From the NCBI GenBank assembly GCA_027011225.1, contig JALVAK010000019.1:1-39811 (forward strand): DNA of 39,811 nt. Direction: 5' to 3'. Below the pieces are notes generated by a model, which did not search any database, had not been told where the DNA came from, and was given only the letters and a program-made list of their open reading frames with translations. This stretch comes from Nautiliaceae bacterium. Its GTDB lineage: Bacteria; Campylobacterota; Campylobacteria; Campylobacterales; Nautiliaceae. The position numbers were made by a program, and so were the translations under genes. Positions 15,357 to 24,361 of the stretch are shown here, piece by piece. Position 1 is the first letter of the stretch; every line of letters begins with the position of its first letter.

Positions 15357-15373
15357 ATTATCTCCTTTTTTTG

Positions 15374-15379
15374 TATAAT
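15374..15379 (+). promoter_or_regulatory. -10 element of the diguanylate cyclase operon
   Basis: TTGTATAATTTTG with a perfect TATAAT, 30 bases before the chosen ATG at 15410. It also makes the track start (TTG 15371) untenable, since that codon would lie upstream of the promoter. For mqnC on the minus strand a TATGAT (15392-15397), within the palindrome ATGATATCAT, is a possible -10. Confidence 0.55.
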
Positions 15380-15409
15380 TTTGTAGATGATATCATAAAA
15401 GGCAAAATT

Positions 15410-16294
15410 ATGGAAGAATTAATAATTGATATTTCTAAAAAAACTTTAGAGGAATTGCAAAAGGCAAAAAAATTGCCATATCCTTTGTATTATAAAGAAA
15501 CTTTTAATTCAATAGCTTCAGATATGCAGATTTTAGAGCAGTTAAATCCAAAGTTGCTTTGTTTGCAGCCAAATTCTATTAGTGAAGATTTGATTGAATT
15601 AACTAAAATGACATTAGAAGAGGTGCAGAAAAAATCAAGTATAATTAAAACCTCTTCACAAGAAATCATTGAAGAGATTGATGAGGTAGATGCTGAGAGT
15701 TTAAAAGCAAGTATTATAAAATTTTCTGCTTTTTTAATTAAAAATATAGAAGAGTTAGAAAACAAAATAAAAGAGCTTGAGAGTGAACTTGATAAAGCAT
15801 ATAAAGAGCTTTTAATTGACCCATTAACAAAAGTTTATAATAGAAAAGCTCTTGAGAGAGATTTGTTAGAAATTTTAGAAAAAGGAAAAGAAAAAAAGCT
15901 TGATTTATGTATAGTAATGCTAGATTTAGACAATTTTAAATTAATAAATGATGCTTATGGGCATTTAGTAGGAGATTTTGTGCTAATTAAGTTTGTGCAA
16001 ATTATAAAATCTCTTTTAAGAGAGAGTGATAAAATATACAGATATGGAGGAGATGAGTTTGTAATAATTTTTAATAGAGCTTCTTTAGGAGTTGTAAAAA
16101 AAATTGTAGAGAGACTAATTAATAAAATTTCAAAAACAAAACTTAAATATAAAGAGCATTTAATTTCTATTAGCGTATCAGCTGGAATTACATGTCATAA
16201 GAAAGGAGATGATGTGGAATCATTAATAAAAAGAGCAGATGAAGCTTTATATGAAGCTAAAGTTACAAAAAATACTTTTAAAGTGAAGTTATGA
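15410..16294 (+). CDS. Diguanylate cyclase (GGDEF protein), soluble
   Basis: 294 residues from the ATG at 15410, which follows AAAAGGC; the track's TTG start at 15371 precedes the promoter. It makes c-di-GMP from two GTP. The N-terminal ~130 residues are helical with no recognised domain and end in a coiled coil (IEELENKIKELESELDKAYKELL) of the kind that couples sensor to GGDEF. The GGDEF domain has DPLTKVYNRKAL, MLDLDNFKLINDAYGH, RYGGDEF (213-217) and an RESD inhibitory site (204-207) exactly five residues upstream. Activity with product feedback is expected. No membrane segment. Its 4-base end overlap with cvpA suggests one operon. Confidence 0.94.
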   Translation: MEELIIDISKKTLEELQKAKKLPYPLYYKETFNSIASDMQILEQLNPKLLCLQPNSISEDLIELTKMTLEEVQKKSSIIKTSSQEIIEEIDEVDAESLKASIIKFSAFLIKNIEELENKIKELESELDKAYKELLIDPLTKVYNRKALERDLLEILEKGKEKKLDLCIVMLDLDNFKLINDAYGHLVGDFVLIKFVQIIKSLLRESDKIYRYGGDEFVIIFNRASLGVVKKIVERLINKISKTKLKYKEHLISISVSAGITCHKKGDDVESLIKRADEALYEAKVTKNTFKVKL

Positions 16295-16818
16295 GTTTGT
16301 TTGATGGAATTATTATTGCAATTACGTTGATTTTAGCAATAAAAGGCTTTTTTAATGGTTTTATAAAAGAAATTGCAGGATTAGTTGGGATTGTAGGGGG
16401 GCTTTTTTTAGCAAGTAAGTATTATCATCAAGCAGGTGTTTATATAAATGAAAATTTATTTAGCATCAAAAATCAATCGGCTATTGATTTAATCGGATTT
16501 ATTGCAGTTTTTGTAGGATTTTGGATAGTGGCTATATTTGTTGGATTTTTGCTAAGTAAGATATTAAAAATAAGTGCTCTTGGGATTATTGATAGAGTGC
16601 TTGGTATGATATTTTCTGCGCTTAAGTTTTTTTTACTTGTAAGTATTATAATCGCTCTTTTATACAAAATTGAATTTGTAAAAGAGAAATTAAACACGCT
16701 AGCTAAAAATTCTATCATTTTTCCTTATATGATTAAAATAGGCAATGAAATTATTAATTTAAAACCAGAAGATATTAAAAACTCAATTAAAAATGCTAAA
16801 ATTTCATTAAATAACTAA
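16291..16818 (+). CDS. cvpA: CvpA-family membrane protein
   Basis: 175 residues with four hydrophobic segments (about 4-20, 28-44, 64-89, 103-125). It shows the family's start, [40 protein letters not shown], and the [12 protein letters not shown] segment. CvpA proteins are linked to colicin V production and envelope homeostasis in E. coli; a biochemical role is unsettled. It lies directly before lysS-glyA, as in Campylobacter and Helicobacter; the Campylobacter fur gene that I recall between cvpA and lysS is missing here. Confidence 0.88.
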   Translation: MSLFDGIIIAITLILAIKGFFNGFIKEIAGLVGIVGGLFLASKYYHQAGVYINENLFSIKNQSAIDLIGFIAVFVGFWIVAIFVGFLLSKILKISALGIIDRVLGMIFSALKFFLLVSIIIALLYKIEFVKEKLNTLAKNSIIFPYMIKIGNEIINLKPEDIKNSIKNAKISLNN

Positions 16819-16828
16819 AAGGAGATTA

Positions 16829-18325
16829 ATGTTTTCAAATGAATATGTAAAACAAAGAATGGCAAAAGCTGAAAAACTAAAAGAAGCTGGAATTAATCCA
16901 TATGGACATTATGCAAAAAGAAATACAAAAATTGCTGATTTTTTGGAAAAAAATAAAGATATATATGAGCTTGAGAATAAAAGAGATGAAACAAAAAAAT
17001 TTATAGTAGCAGGAAGAGTTAAGTTTCTTAGACTTATGGGAAAAGCTGCATTTTTTAAAATTGAAGATGAAAGCGGGATTTTACAAGTTTATATGAGCAA
17101 AAATGATTTAGGAGATAAGTTTAATCTTCTTAAAAAAACTCTTGAAGTAGGTGATATTGTAGAAGTTGAAGGGTATCCATTTGTTACTAAAACAGGTGAG
17201 CTTAGCATTCATGCTGATGATGTAAAGATTTTAACAAAAGCTATTCACCCTCTACCTGAAAAATTCCATGGGCTTCAAGATGTAGAGACTAAGTATCGCC
17301 AAAGATATCTTGATATGATAATGAATAAAGAAACAAGAGAGAAATTTAAATTAAGAAGTAAAATTATCTCTTTAATTAGAGAATTTTTCTTAAGTAAAGG
17401 ATTTTTAGAAGTAGAAACTCCAATGCTTCATACGATTGTTGGTGGAGCAAATGCTAGACCATTTATGACTCATCATAATGCGCTTGATATTGATATGAAT
17501 CTTAGAATTGCACCAGAACTTTTTTTAAAAAGACTAATTGTTGGTGGATTTGAAGCAGTGTTTGAGTTAAATAGAAATTTTAGAAATGAAGGGATTGACC
17601 ACACTCACAATCCTGAATTTACAATGATAGAATTTTACTGGGCGTATCATACAATGGAAGATTTGATGGAGCTTACAAAAGAATTATTTGACTTTTTATT
17701 TGAAAAATTAAATTTACCTAAAAAACTTCAGTATGGTGATATGATAATAGACTTTGATGATTGGAGCACTATTACTTACAAAGATGCTTTAGTGAAAATT
17801 GGAAAAGTACCAGAAGAGATTTTAGATGATATTGAGGCTATGAAAAAATATCTAAAAGATGCGGGAGTTGAGATAGAAGAGCATATTGATAGCAAAGGCA
17901 AACTTTGGGCAGAATTATTTGATGAGTTTGTTGAAAGTAAATTAATAAATCCAACATTTGTTACAGAATTTCCTATTGATATCTCTCCACTTGCTAGAAG
18001 AAGTGAAAAAAATCCAGAATTTGCTGAGAGATTTGAATTGTTTATAGCTGGAAGAGAAATTGCAAATGGATTTAATGAGCTAAATGACCCGCTAGACCAA
18101 TATGAAAGATTTAAAGCTCAGCTTGAAGCAAAAGCAAAAGGCGATGAAGAGGGAATGGATATGGATTATGATTATATCCGTGCGCTTCAATATGGAATGC
18201 CTCCAACTGCAGGTGAAGGAATAGGGATAGATAGACTTGTGATGCTTCTTACAAATTCACACTCAATTAAAGATGTAATACTATTTCCAACAATGAAACC
18301 AAAAAAAGAAAATAAAGAAGATTAA
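16829..18325 (+). CDS. lysS: Lysyl-tRNA synthetase (class II)
   Basis: Charges tRNA-Lys. 498 residues. An N-terminal OB-fold anticodon-binding domain (about 55-145, with [31 protein letters not shown]) precedes the class II core. Motif 2 reads [23 protein letters not shown]; motif 3 ends [26 protein letters not shown]. LysS-specific signatures include [27 protein letters not shown] with AAAAGGAG ten bases after the cvpA stop. Followed after ten bases by glyA with another AAAGGAG, so the two are probably co-transcribed, a conserved Campylobacterota pairing. Confidence 0.98.
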   Translation: MFSNEYVKQRMAKAEKLKEAGINPYGHYAKRNTKIADFLEKNKDIYELENKRDETKKFIVAGRVKFLRLMGKAAFFKIEDESGILQVYMSKNDLGDKFNLLKKTLEVGDIVEVEGYPFVTKTGELSIHADDVKILTKAIHPLPEKFHGLQDVETKYRQRYLDMIMNKETREKFKLRSKIISLIREFFLSKGFLEVETPMLHTIVGGANARPFMTHHNALDIDMNLRIAPELFLKRLIVGGFEAVFELNRNFRNEGIDHTHNPEFTMIEFYWAYHTMEDLMELTKELFDFLFEKLNLPKKLQYGDMIIDFDDWSTITYKDALVKIGKVPEEILDDIEAMKKYLKDAGVEIEEHIDSKGKLWAELFDEFVESKLINPTFVTEFPIDISPLARRSEKNPEFAERFELFIAGREIANGFNELNDPLDQYERFKAQLEAKAKGDEEGMDMDYDYIRALQYGMPPTAGEGIGIDRLVMLLTNSHSIKDVILFPTMKPKKENKED

Positions 18326-18335
18326 AGGAGAATAA

Positions 18336-19586
18336 ATGAGTTTACTTAAAAATTATGATGCGGATGTTTATTCGATTTTGGAAAAAGAATTAGAAAGACA
18401 AACAAATCATCTTGAAATGATAGCAAGTGAAAACTTCACACTTCCAGAAGTTATGGAAGCAATGGGAAGCGTATTTACAAACAAATATGCAGAAGGGTAT
18501 CCTGGTAAAAGGTATTATGGTGGATGTGAATATGCAGATATGATAGAGCAGCTTGCAATTGATAGAGCAAAAGCTTTGTTTGGGTGTGAGTATGCAAACG
18601 TTCAGCCACATTCTGGCTCTCAAGCAAATGCAGCTGTGTATGTTGCTTTAATGAAGCCATATGATAAACTGCTTGGTATGGATTTAAGTAATGGTGGGCA
18701 TTTAACACATGGAGCTAAAGTTAACTTCTCTGGAAAACATTATCATAGTTTTTCATATGGGATTGATGAAAAAACAGGTAGAATTGATTATGATAAGGTA
18801 AGAGACATTGCTAAAATTGTAAAACCTAAAATGATAGTTTGTGGTGCAAGTGCATATCCTAGAGAAATAGACTTTGCAAAATTTAAAGAAATAGCTGATG
18901 AGGTTGGTGCTATTTTAATGGCTGATGTTGCTCATATTGCTGGTCTTGTAGTAGCAGGCGAGCATCCTAATCCATTCCCTCATTGCGATGTAGTAACTAC
19001 TACAACTCATAAAACTCTTAGAGGTCCAAGAGGAGGGCTTATTCTTACAAATAATGAAGAATATGCTAAAAAAATAAACTCTGCAATTTTCCCAGGGATT
19101 CAAGGCGGACCGCTTGTACATGTAATTGCCGCAAAAGCTGTTGGATTTAAAATGAATTTAGAGGATTCATGGAAGGATTATGCAAAACAAGTTAAGAAAA
19201 ATGCAAGAGTTTTAGCTGATGTATTACTTGAGAGAGGTTACGATTTAGTAAGTGGTGGTACTGATAATCATTTAGTATTAGTTAGTTTTCTAAACAAAGA
19301 ATTTAGCGGTAAAGAAGCAGAAGAAGCTCTTGGTAGAGCTGGAATTACTGTTAATAAAAATACAGTACCGGGTGAGAAAAGAAGCCCGTTTGTAACAAGT
19401 GGTATTAGAATTGGAAGCCCAGCTCTTACTGCAAGAGGTATGAAAGAAGAAGAATTTAGATTTATAGCAAATAAAATTGCAGATGTTTTAGATGATATAT
19501 ATAATCTAGAGCTTCAAGAAAAAGTGGCAAATGAATTAAAAGAGCTTGCTAGCAAATTTGTAATTTATGATAGACCAACTTATTAA
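18336..19586 (+). CDS. glyA: Serine hydroxymethyltransferase
   Basis: Interconverts serine and glycine with tetrahydrofolate, supplying one-carbon units. 416 residues, standard. Motifs are [65 protein letters not shown] and [16 protein letters not shown], with the PLP lysine K226. The C-terminal [18 protein letters not shown] is complete. AAAGGAG ribosome site. It feeds from serine made by serA, which also lies in this window. Confidence 0.98.
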   Translation: MSLLKNYDADVYSILEKELERQTNHLEMIASENFTLPEVMEAMGSVFTNKYAEGYPGKRYYGGCEYADMIEQLAIDRAKALFGCEYANVQPHSGSQANAAVYVALMKPYDKLLGMDLSNGGHLTHGAKVNFSGKHYHSFSYGIDEKTGRIDYDKVRDIAKIVKPKMIVCGASAYPREIDFAKFKEIADEVGAILMADVAHIAGLVVAGEHPNPFPHCDVVTTTTHKTLRGPRGGLILTNNEEYAKKINSAIFPGIQGGPLVHVIAAKAVGFKMNLEDSWKDYAKQVKKNARVLADVLLERGYDLVSGGTDNHLVLVSFLNKEFSGKEAEEALGRAGITVNKNTVPGEKRSPFVTSGIRIGSPALTARGMKEEEFRFIANKIADVLDDIYNLELQEKVANELKELASKFVIYDRPTY

Positions 19587-19618
19587 TCTCTCCCCTTTGT
19601 GGGATATAAAGGTGTAAA

Positions 19619-20167
19619 ATGGCGTATAATGTAGAAATTTCTATGATTAAAATGAATAGAAATTATTATTTTGAATACAAAGGCACAATTGTTAAAAAAA
19701 TTGTTTATAAAGGCAGAACTTTTTTTGATAAGTATGAAAAAGTTGATAAACCTTTAACACTGCAAGTGATGAATGAGCATATTGAAAAGAAAAAAATAAT
19801 TGCACATGATTTGATTAATAGGCAAAGAAATATAGTTGAGAATATTGTATTTGATTATAATGGAAGAGACCCTGAGAGATTTTGGAATAGGGCAAGTTTA
19901 CTTTTAAGAGAAGAAGGATTTTTAAATTTTACTGCATATAAATCTAAAACACCTGGACATTTACATCTTTATATCCACAAAGGGCATACACAATTAAATG
20001 AAGCAATTCAATTAGGAAAAAAACTCTCAACTAAACTTTCAACCAAACTTCCAAAGCAATGGAGAATTTTTCCAACAGATGAATTACCGCCAGAGTTTAA
20101 TATATTAAATCTGCCATATGAGCTATATAAAAAAGAAAGAGGTGCTAGCTGGGCTAGACATATGTGA
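19619..20167 (+). CDS. DUF1882-type protein, conserved in Campylobacterota
   Basis: 182 residues, equivalent by position and sequence character to the DUF1882 protein that follows glyA in Campylobacter and Helicobacter. The N-terminal ~55 residues hold a small beta-rich region (YYFEYKGTIVKKIVYKGRTFF). The rest has IVFDYNGRDPERFWNRASLLLREEGF, then SKTPGHLHLYIHKGH, then WRIFPTDELPPEFNILNLPYELY. That order of elements is reminiscent of archaeo-eukaryotic primase folds, but the catalytic acid pair is not evident; I treat this as a hypothesis only. It has a tandem LSTKLSTKLP. Ribosome site AAAGGTG. The 32-base gap from glyA has no clear terminator. Confidence 0.85.
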   Translation: MAYNVEISMIKMNRNYYFEYKGTIVKKIVYKGRTFFDKYEKVDKPLTLQVMNEHIEKKKIIAHDLINRQRNIVENIVFDYNGRDPERFWNRASLLLREEGFLNFTAYKSKTPGHLHLYIHKGHTQLNEAIQLGKKLSTKLSTKLPKQWRIFPTDELPPEFNILNLPYELYKKERGASWARHM

Positions 20168-20178
20168 AAGGAGAAATT

Positions 20179-20826
20179 ATGGAAAAAGAAGATTTGTTAA
20201 ATTTAGGAAATAATAAAAATCCCAAAAAAGTAATAATTTATATAGCAGTTGCATTTTTGATATTTGTAGTAGGGGTTATTGCTTTTGCTCTTTTTAGTGG
20301 AAATGCTCAAAAAGAAAATAATGTAATACCACCTCAAGATACGTCTTTATTTAAAGAAATTCCAGTAGAAGTAAATACTGAGAATAATATCTCAGAGCAT
20401 CTTCAATTAAAAGAAGACTCTACTAACAAACCGGCAAAATCTGCTGCTAAAGAAGCAAAATCTAATAATGAAAAATTAAAACCTACTAATGAAAAAGTAA
20501 AAGCTACTCCTCAAAAGCTAAAATCTGCAAATGCAGAGAAAAAAATTGAAGCTAAAAGTAGTAATTTGCTAAATAAAGATAAAAAGTATTATATTCAAGT
20601 AGCGGCATTTATTAAATATTCAGCACCTAATAAAAAGCTTATTGAAAAAATCAAAAAATATGGATTTAACTATAAAATTTATACTGTAACAATAAACAAA
20701 AATGGTAAAAAACTTAAAGTTCATAAATTGTTAATAGGTCCTTTTGATAAAAAAGAGATAAAAAAAGAGCTTATCAAAGTCAAAAAATACATTAACAAAA
20801 ATGCGTTTATTTTCAAGGTAAAATAA
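20179..20826 (+). CDS. SPOR-domain membrane protein
   Basis: 215 residues from the ATG at 20179, which has a good AAAGGAG; the track's GTG at 20164 overlaps the ribosome site region and has none. Bitopic inner-membrane topology: cytoplasmic 1-17, one transmembrane helix (about 18-40), a Lys/Ala/Asn-rich periplasmic linker (about 45-133) and a C-terminal SPOR domain (about 136-213, with KYYIQVAAFIKY and KLLIGPFDKKEIKKEL). SPOR domains bind denuded glycan strands at division sites. FtsN or DedD type role is plausible. Same position as a SPOR protein in C. jejuni, as I recall, between the DUF1882 gene and aroE. Confidence 0.9.
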   Translation: MEKEDLLNLGNNKNPKKVIIYIAVAFLIFVVGVIAFALFSGNAQKENNVIPPQDTSLFKEIPVEVNTENNISEHLQLKEDSTNKPAKSAAKEAKSNNEKLKPTNEKVKATPQKLKSANAEKKIEAKSSNLLNKDKKYYIQVAAFIKYSAPNKKLIEKIKKYGFNYKIYTVTINKNGKKLKVHKLLIGPFDKKEIKKELIKVKKYINKNAFIFKVK

Positions 20827-22238
20827 TGGTTTATGATAAGTTTTTGGTTGATGAGTTTTCTGTAATTGCAGTATTTAATAAATTAAAAGAGTTATTTAAA
20901 GATGAAAGAATATTTTTATTTGAGAGTGTTATAAACAACAGCGATGGTAATTACTCTTTTATAGTTATAGGAGAGAGAGAAAGAGTTAAATATCAAGATG
21001 GAAAAACGTATTATTTTGATGGCAAAGAAGAGAAAATTTTAGATACTGAGCCTTTTAGTTTTTTAAAAAACTATTATAAAAATATAGATTTTTCTAAATA
21101 TAGAGAAATGACAAAAAAATTAAATATAGGATTTGTAGATGGATTTATTGGTTATATTGGATATGATTTAGTTAAGGATTTTGAGCCAGTTTTAAAAAAA
21201 ACCATGGATAATTTAAAAGATGAGACTAATATACCAGATTTTTATATGATAAGACCTAAAATTGTTGTTGGGTTTTCTCATAAATCATCTGAGATGACTA
21301 TAGTTATTAATGATGAAAGGTATAAAAATAAATTACAAGAGATTAAACAAAAAATTAATTCTAGTTATTCTCCTATTCCTCTAAAACCTGTAAAAATAAA
21401 AAAAGAGCCAGAATTTGTCTTTAGCAAGGAAAAATTTTTTGAAATGGTAAAAGCAGCAAAAGAGAATATAAAAGCAGGTGATATTTTTCAAATAGTGCTC
21501 TCAAATAGACTTAAAGTAAAAGCAGATGTGGATAGATTATCTTTTTATAGAAAACTTAGAAGTAAAAATCCTTCACCTTATCTTTTTTATTTAGATATTG
21601 ATGATTTTGCAATTATAGGTAGCTCACCTGAGGTTATGGTCAGACTTACAGATAAAGCAATTTTACTCAGACCAATTGCAGGCACTAGAAAAAGAGGAGA
21701 GAATTTAATTAAAGATTTAGAGTTAGAGCATGAGATGTTAAATGATGAAAAAGAAGTTGCTGAGCATATAATGCTTGTAGACCTTGGCAGGAATGATGTA
21801 GGAAGAGTTGCTAAAGCTGGTAGTGTAAAAGTAGAAGAATTGATGAGAGTTGAGAGATATTCACATGTTATGCATATGGTAAGTGATGTTGTTGGTATTT
21901 TAGATGATAAATATGATATGTTTGATTTGTTTAAAGCTACATTTACTGCAGGAACTATGACAGGAGCTCCAAAAATTAAAGCAATGGAGCTTATAGCAAA
22001 ATATGAAGGAATAAAAAGAGGATATTATGCTGGAAGTGTAGGGTATTTTGGATTTGATGGAAATATGGATAGTGCAATTACAATAAGAAGTGCACTATTA
22101 AAAAATGATGAAATTATTTTTCAAGCAGGTGCTGGAATAGTTGCAGATTCTAAAGAAGAGCTTGAATATAAAGAAGTTAATAATAAATTAGCCGCTTTAG
22201 TTGCTACATTGAAGGAACTTGAAAATGGGGGTAATTAA
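20826..22238 (+). CDS. trpE: Anthranilate synthase component I
   Basis: Converts chorismate and ammonia to anthranilate, the first step of tryptophan synthesis, with TrpG as partner. 470 residues. FLFESV (about 30-35) occupies the place of the LLES tryptophan-feedback motif. The catalytic domain includes QIVLSNRLKV, GSSPEVMVRL, PIAGTRKRG (the anthranilate-type Ala, rather than the PabB-type Lys), DLGRNDVGRV, YSHVMHMVSDV, TFTAGTMTGAPKIKAMELI and QAGAGIVADS. The ATG shares its A with the stop of the SPOR gene. No trpG, trpD, trpC or trpA is nearby; trpB lies 14 kb away, so the trp genes are scattered. Confidence 0.96.
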   Translation: MVYDKFLVDEFSVIAVFNKLKELFKDERIFLFESVINNSDGNYSFIVIGERERVKYQDGKTYYFDGKEEKILDTEPFSFLKNYYKNIDFSKYREMTKKLNIGFVDGFIGYIGYDLVKDFEPVLKKTMDNLKDETNIPDFYMIRPKIVVGFSHKSSEMTIVINDERYKNKLQEIKQKINSSYSPIPLKPVKIKKEPEFVFSKEKFFEMVKAAKENIKAGDIFQIVLSNRLKVKADVDRLSFYRKLRSKNPSPYLFYLDIDDFAIIGSSPEVMVRLTDKAILLRPIAGTRKRGENLIKDLELEHEMLNDEKEVAEHIMLVDLGRNDVGRVAKAGSVKVEELMRVERYSHVMHMVSDVVGILDDKYDMFDLFKATFTAGTMTGAPKIKAMELIAKYEGIKRGYYAGSVGYFGFDGNMDSAITIRSALLKNDEIIFQAGAGIVADSKEELEYKEVNNKLAALVATLKELENGGN

Positions 22239-23589
22239 AAATATTATAAACAATAAAATGCTTATAAAACCTCAAGGTTTTTTAGATGCTAATATGGCAA
22301 GTGAGCTTATTACTCCTTTAGATATAGAAAAAATAAGAAAAAGAGACATTAAATATTTGAGTATAGACTTCTCTAAAATAATAAGCGCTAATATGAATGC
22401 TATTAGATTTTTAAATGATATAGTAGAAAATCTTTTTAAAAAGGAAAATGTAGAGAGTTGTATATTTAGCCCAAATAAAAATGTTTATCAAATTGTTAGT
22501 AAGCTTGATAATTTGTATTTTAATATTTTTGAAAATGAGCATATTGAAAAAATTTTTTTTGATGATGATTATTTTGAAAAAAAACCAATTTATATATGCT
22601 GTATACAAGATGAGCAAAATAAAAATATGCTTATATACTATCTTTTAAAAAAGGGGTATACTCCAAAGATTATAAGTGATGAAGCTAAAGATGGAGTGAT
22701 TATTAAAAATTCTTTGATATTAAAAGTATCAAACAAAGTTGGAGCTATTGTTAAAAATTCAATAGTATACTTCTTTTTTGATGGATTTTTAGATGCAAAT
22801 TTAGCTAATATGTTTGATATAGAATATTTTAGAAGAAATCTTTTAATAGGATTTAAAGTTTTTATATTTGATATGAATGCGGTAAAAGGTCTTAATATCC
22901 ATGCAGTAAGATTTTTAAAAACACTTGGGGTAGAAGCTGCAGAATATGGAGCATTACTTGTAATTATAGGGCTTGATAAGAAAAGTGTTCAGCCACAATT
23001 GATAGAAGATTTGGTTGATATGGGATATATATTTTTTGCAAATGAAGAAGAGTTTTTCAAATCTAAAGAATATGAAGAAGCTATAAATTCAAGCGAAATA
23101 ATTTATAAAAAATCCAAAAAAATTACAAAAGATTTTGTAAGATTATTGCCTTATTTTGTAAATTCTACAATTTCTACAGTTGAGCTTATGACAGGAGTAG
23201 AAGCTAAAAAAGATACTCCAAAAATTACTGACGTTAGTATTGATACTACCAAAAACTATGTAGCAAGCTCAATTGGTTTTTATGGTGATATGGATGGGAT
23301 GATGATTTTAATTTTGAGTGAAAATCTAACAAAAAGGATTTCAAAAATTCTTTTAGGAGAAGAATATAAAACCAAAGAAGAATTAAATGACCTTGTTAGT
23401 GAATTTGCTAATATAATTGTGGGTACTGTTAAAAGAGAAATCCAAAAACATGATTTAAAAATTAATATAACTCTTCCAAAAGTTTTTGATGAGATTGAAA
23501 ATCTTAAAAATATTGTAGTAAATAGAAAAGGTGTTGAGGTGAAGTTTTATTTTGAAGATGAAGAATTTTATTTTTATTTAGTAAGGTAG
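22225..23589 (+). CDS. STAS-STAS-CheX domain protein
   Basis: 454 residues from ATG 22225, which follows AAGGA; the track's TTG at 22219 is worse placed. No membrane segment. Two copies of a STAS-like unit can be read: GFLDANMASELI...YLSIDFSKIISANMNAIRFL (about 18-63) and GFLDANLANMFD...VFIFDMNAVKGLNIHAVRFL (about 187-231). Neither has the usual DSSG phosphorylation loop. A CheX/CheC/FliY-like domain fills about 310-454: GDMDGMMILILSE, then SEFANIIVGTVKREI, which carries the E-X2-N catalytic motif (E393, N396). CheX proteins dephosphorylate CheY-P. Acting as a CheY phosphatase is inference. The start overlaps the trpE end. Confidence 0.82.
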   Translation: MGVIKNIINNKMLIKPQGFLDANMASELITPLDIEKIRKRDIKYLSIDFSKIISANMNAIRFLNDIVENLFKKENVESCIFSPNKNVYQIVSKLDNLYFNIFENEHIEKIFFDDDYFEKKPIYICCIQDEQNKNMLIYYLLKKGYTPKIISDEAKDGVIIKNSLILKVSNKVGAIVKNSIVYFFFDGFLDANLANMFDIEYFRRNLLIGFKVFIFDMNAVKGLNIHAVRFLKTLGVEAAEYGALLVIIGLDKKSVQPQLIEDLVDMGYIFFANEEEFFKSKEYEEAINSSEIIYKKSKKITKDFVRLLPYFVNSTISTVELMTGVEAKKDTPKITDVSIDTTKNYVASSIGFYGDMDGMMILILSENLTKRISKILLGEEYKTKEELNDLVSEFANIIVGTVKREIQKHDLKINITLPKVFDEIENLKNIVVNRKGVEVKFYFEDEEFYFYLVR

Positions 23590-23593
23590 AGAA

Positions 23594-24361
23594 ATGTTTG
23601 TAATTTTTGGAAATCCTGTAAGTCATTCAAAATCGCCTCTTATGCATAATTATTTTTTTAAGAAAATGAATTTAAATCATTGTTATGGAAGATATAAGCT
23701 TGAAGATGGAAGTAAAATTATTGATAAATTTAAAGAGCTTAAAATAAAAGGCGCTAATGTAACTATTCCTCATAAAGAGTGGGCTTATAAATTAGCAGAT
23801 GAAGTAAGAGGCGTTGCAAAAGAGATGGGAGCTGTTAATACTTTAGTTTTAGAAGATAATAAAGTTATTGGGTATAACACTGATGGTCCTGGATTTATGG
23901 AAATTATAAAAGAATTTGATTATAAAAAACCTCTAATAATTGGAGCTGGTGGGACAGCGAGAGCAATTTCATATTTACTTAAAGCTGATATAGTAAATAG
24001 AAGTGAAAATAGGCTAAATTTTTTTAAAGAAAAAGGGTTTAATACTTATACTTGGGATAACTTTGAATTTAAAGATTATGATTTAATCATAAATACAACC
24101 TCTGCTGGTTTAAAAGATGATTCTTTGCCAATGCCAAAGGAGATGTTAGAAAAAATTTTCAAAAATGCAAAATATGCAGTAGATGTAGTTTATGGAAGAG
24201 AAACTCCTTTTTTAAAACTTGCTAAAAAATATAATTTAATCACAAGAGATGGATTATATCTTTTAGTATATCAAGGAATTTTGGCAATGGAATTATTTTT
24301 AGGAAAAAAATTAAATAAAAAGGAAGTGGAAAAAATATATTTTGAGATACTTAAGGATTAG
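23594..24361 (+). CDS. aroE: Shikimate dehydrogenase
   Basis: Reduces 3-dehydroshikimate to shikimate with NADPH. 255 residues. The substrate-binding [14 protein letters not shown] and [15 protein letters not shown] (catalytic Lys) are intact; the nucleotide loop is [23 protein letters not shown] and the C-terminal [19 protein letters not shown] are typical. It lies four bases after the STAS-CheX gene. Position after the SPOR gene recalls C. jejuni, with trpE and STAS-CheX inserted. It converges on murA with an 11-base overlap. aroA is also in this window. Confidence 0.96.
   Translation: MFVIFGNPVSHSKSPLMHNYFFKKMNLNHCYGRYKLEDGSKIIDKFKELKIKGANVTIPHKEWAYKLADEVRGVAKEMGAVNTLVLEDNKVIGYNTDGPGFMEIIKEFDYKKPLIIGAGGTARAISYLLKADIVNRSENRLNFFKEKGFNTYTWDNFEFKDYDLIINTTSAGLKDDSLPMPKEMLEKIFKNAKYAVDVVYGRETPFLKLAKKYNLITRDGLYLLVYQGILAMELFLGKKLNKKEVEKIYFEILKD

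Noticed and set aside
15371-15373. TTG start of the diguanylate cyclase in the ORF track
   Set aside because: It precedes the TATAAT at 15374-15379 and has no ribosome site; ATG 15410 after AAAAGG is better.
19587-19618. TCCCC-TTTGT-GGGA as a glyA terminator
   Set aside because: Only a 4-bp stem and no T-run; more likely chance sequence around the ribosome site of the DUF1882 gene.
20024-20053. Tandem repeat encoding LSTKLSTKLP
   Set aside because: Two short copies within a real gene; no sign of a functional DNA repeat.
20164-20166. GTG start of the SPOR protein
   Set aside because: No ribosome site; it lies in the end of the previous gene, while ATG 20179 follows AAAGGAG at good spacing.
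22219-22221. TTG start of the STAS-CheX protein
   Set aside because: Too near the AAGGA site; ATG 22225 is two codons on and is properly spaced.
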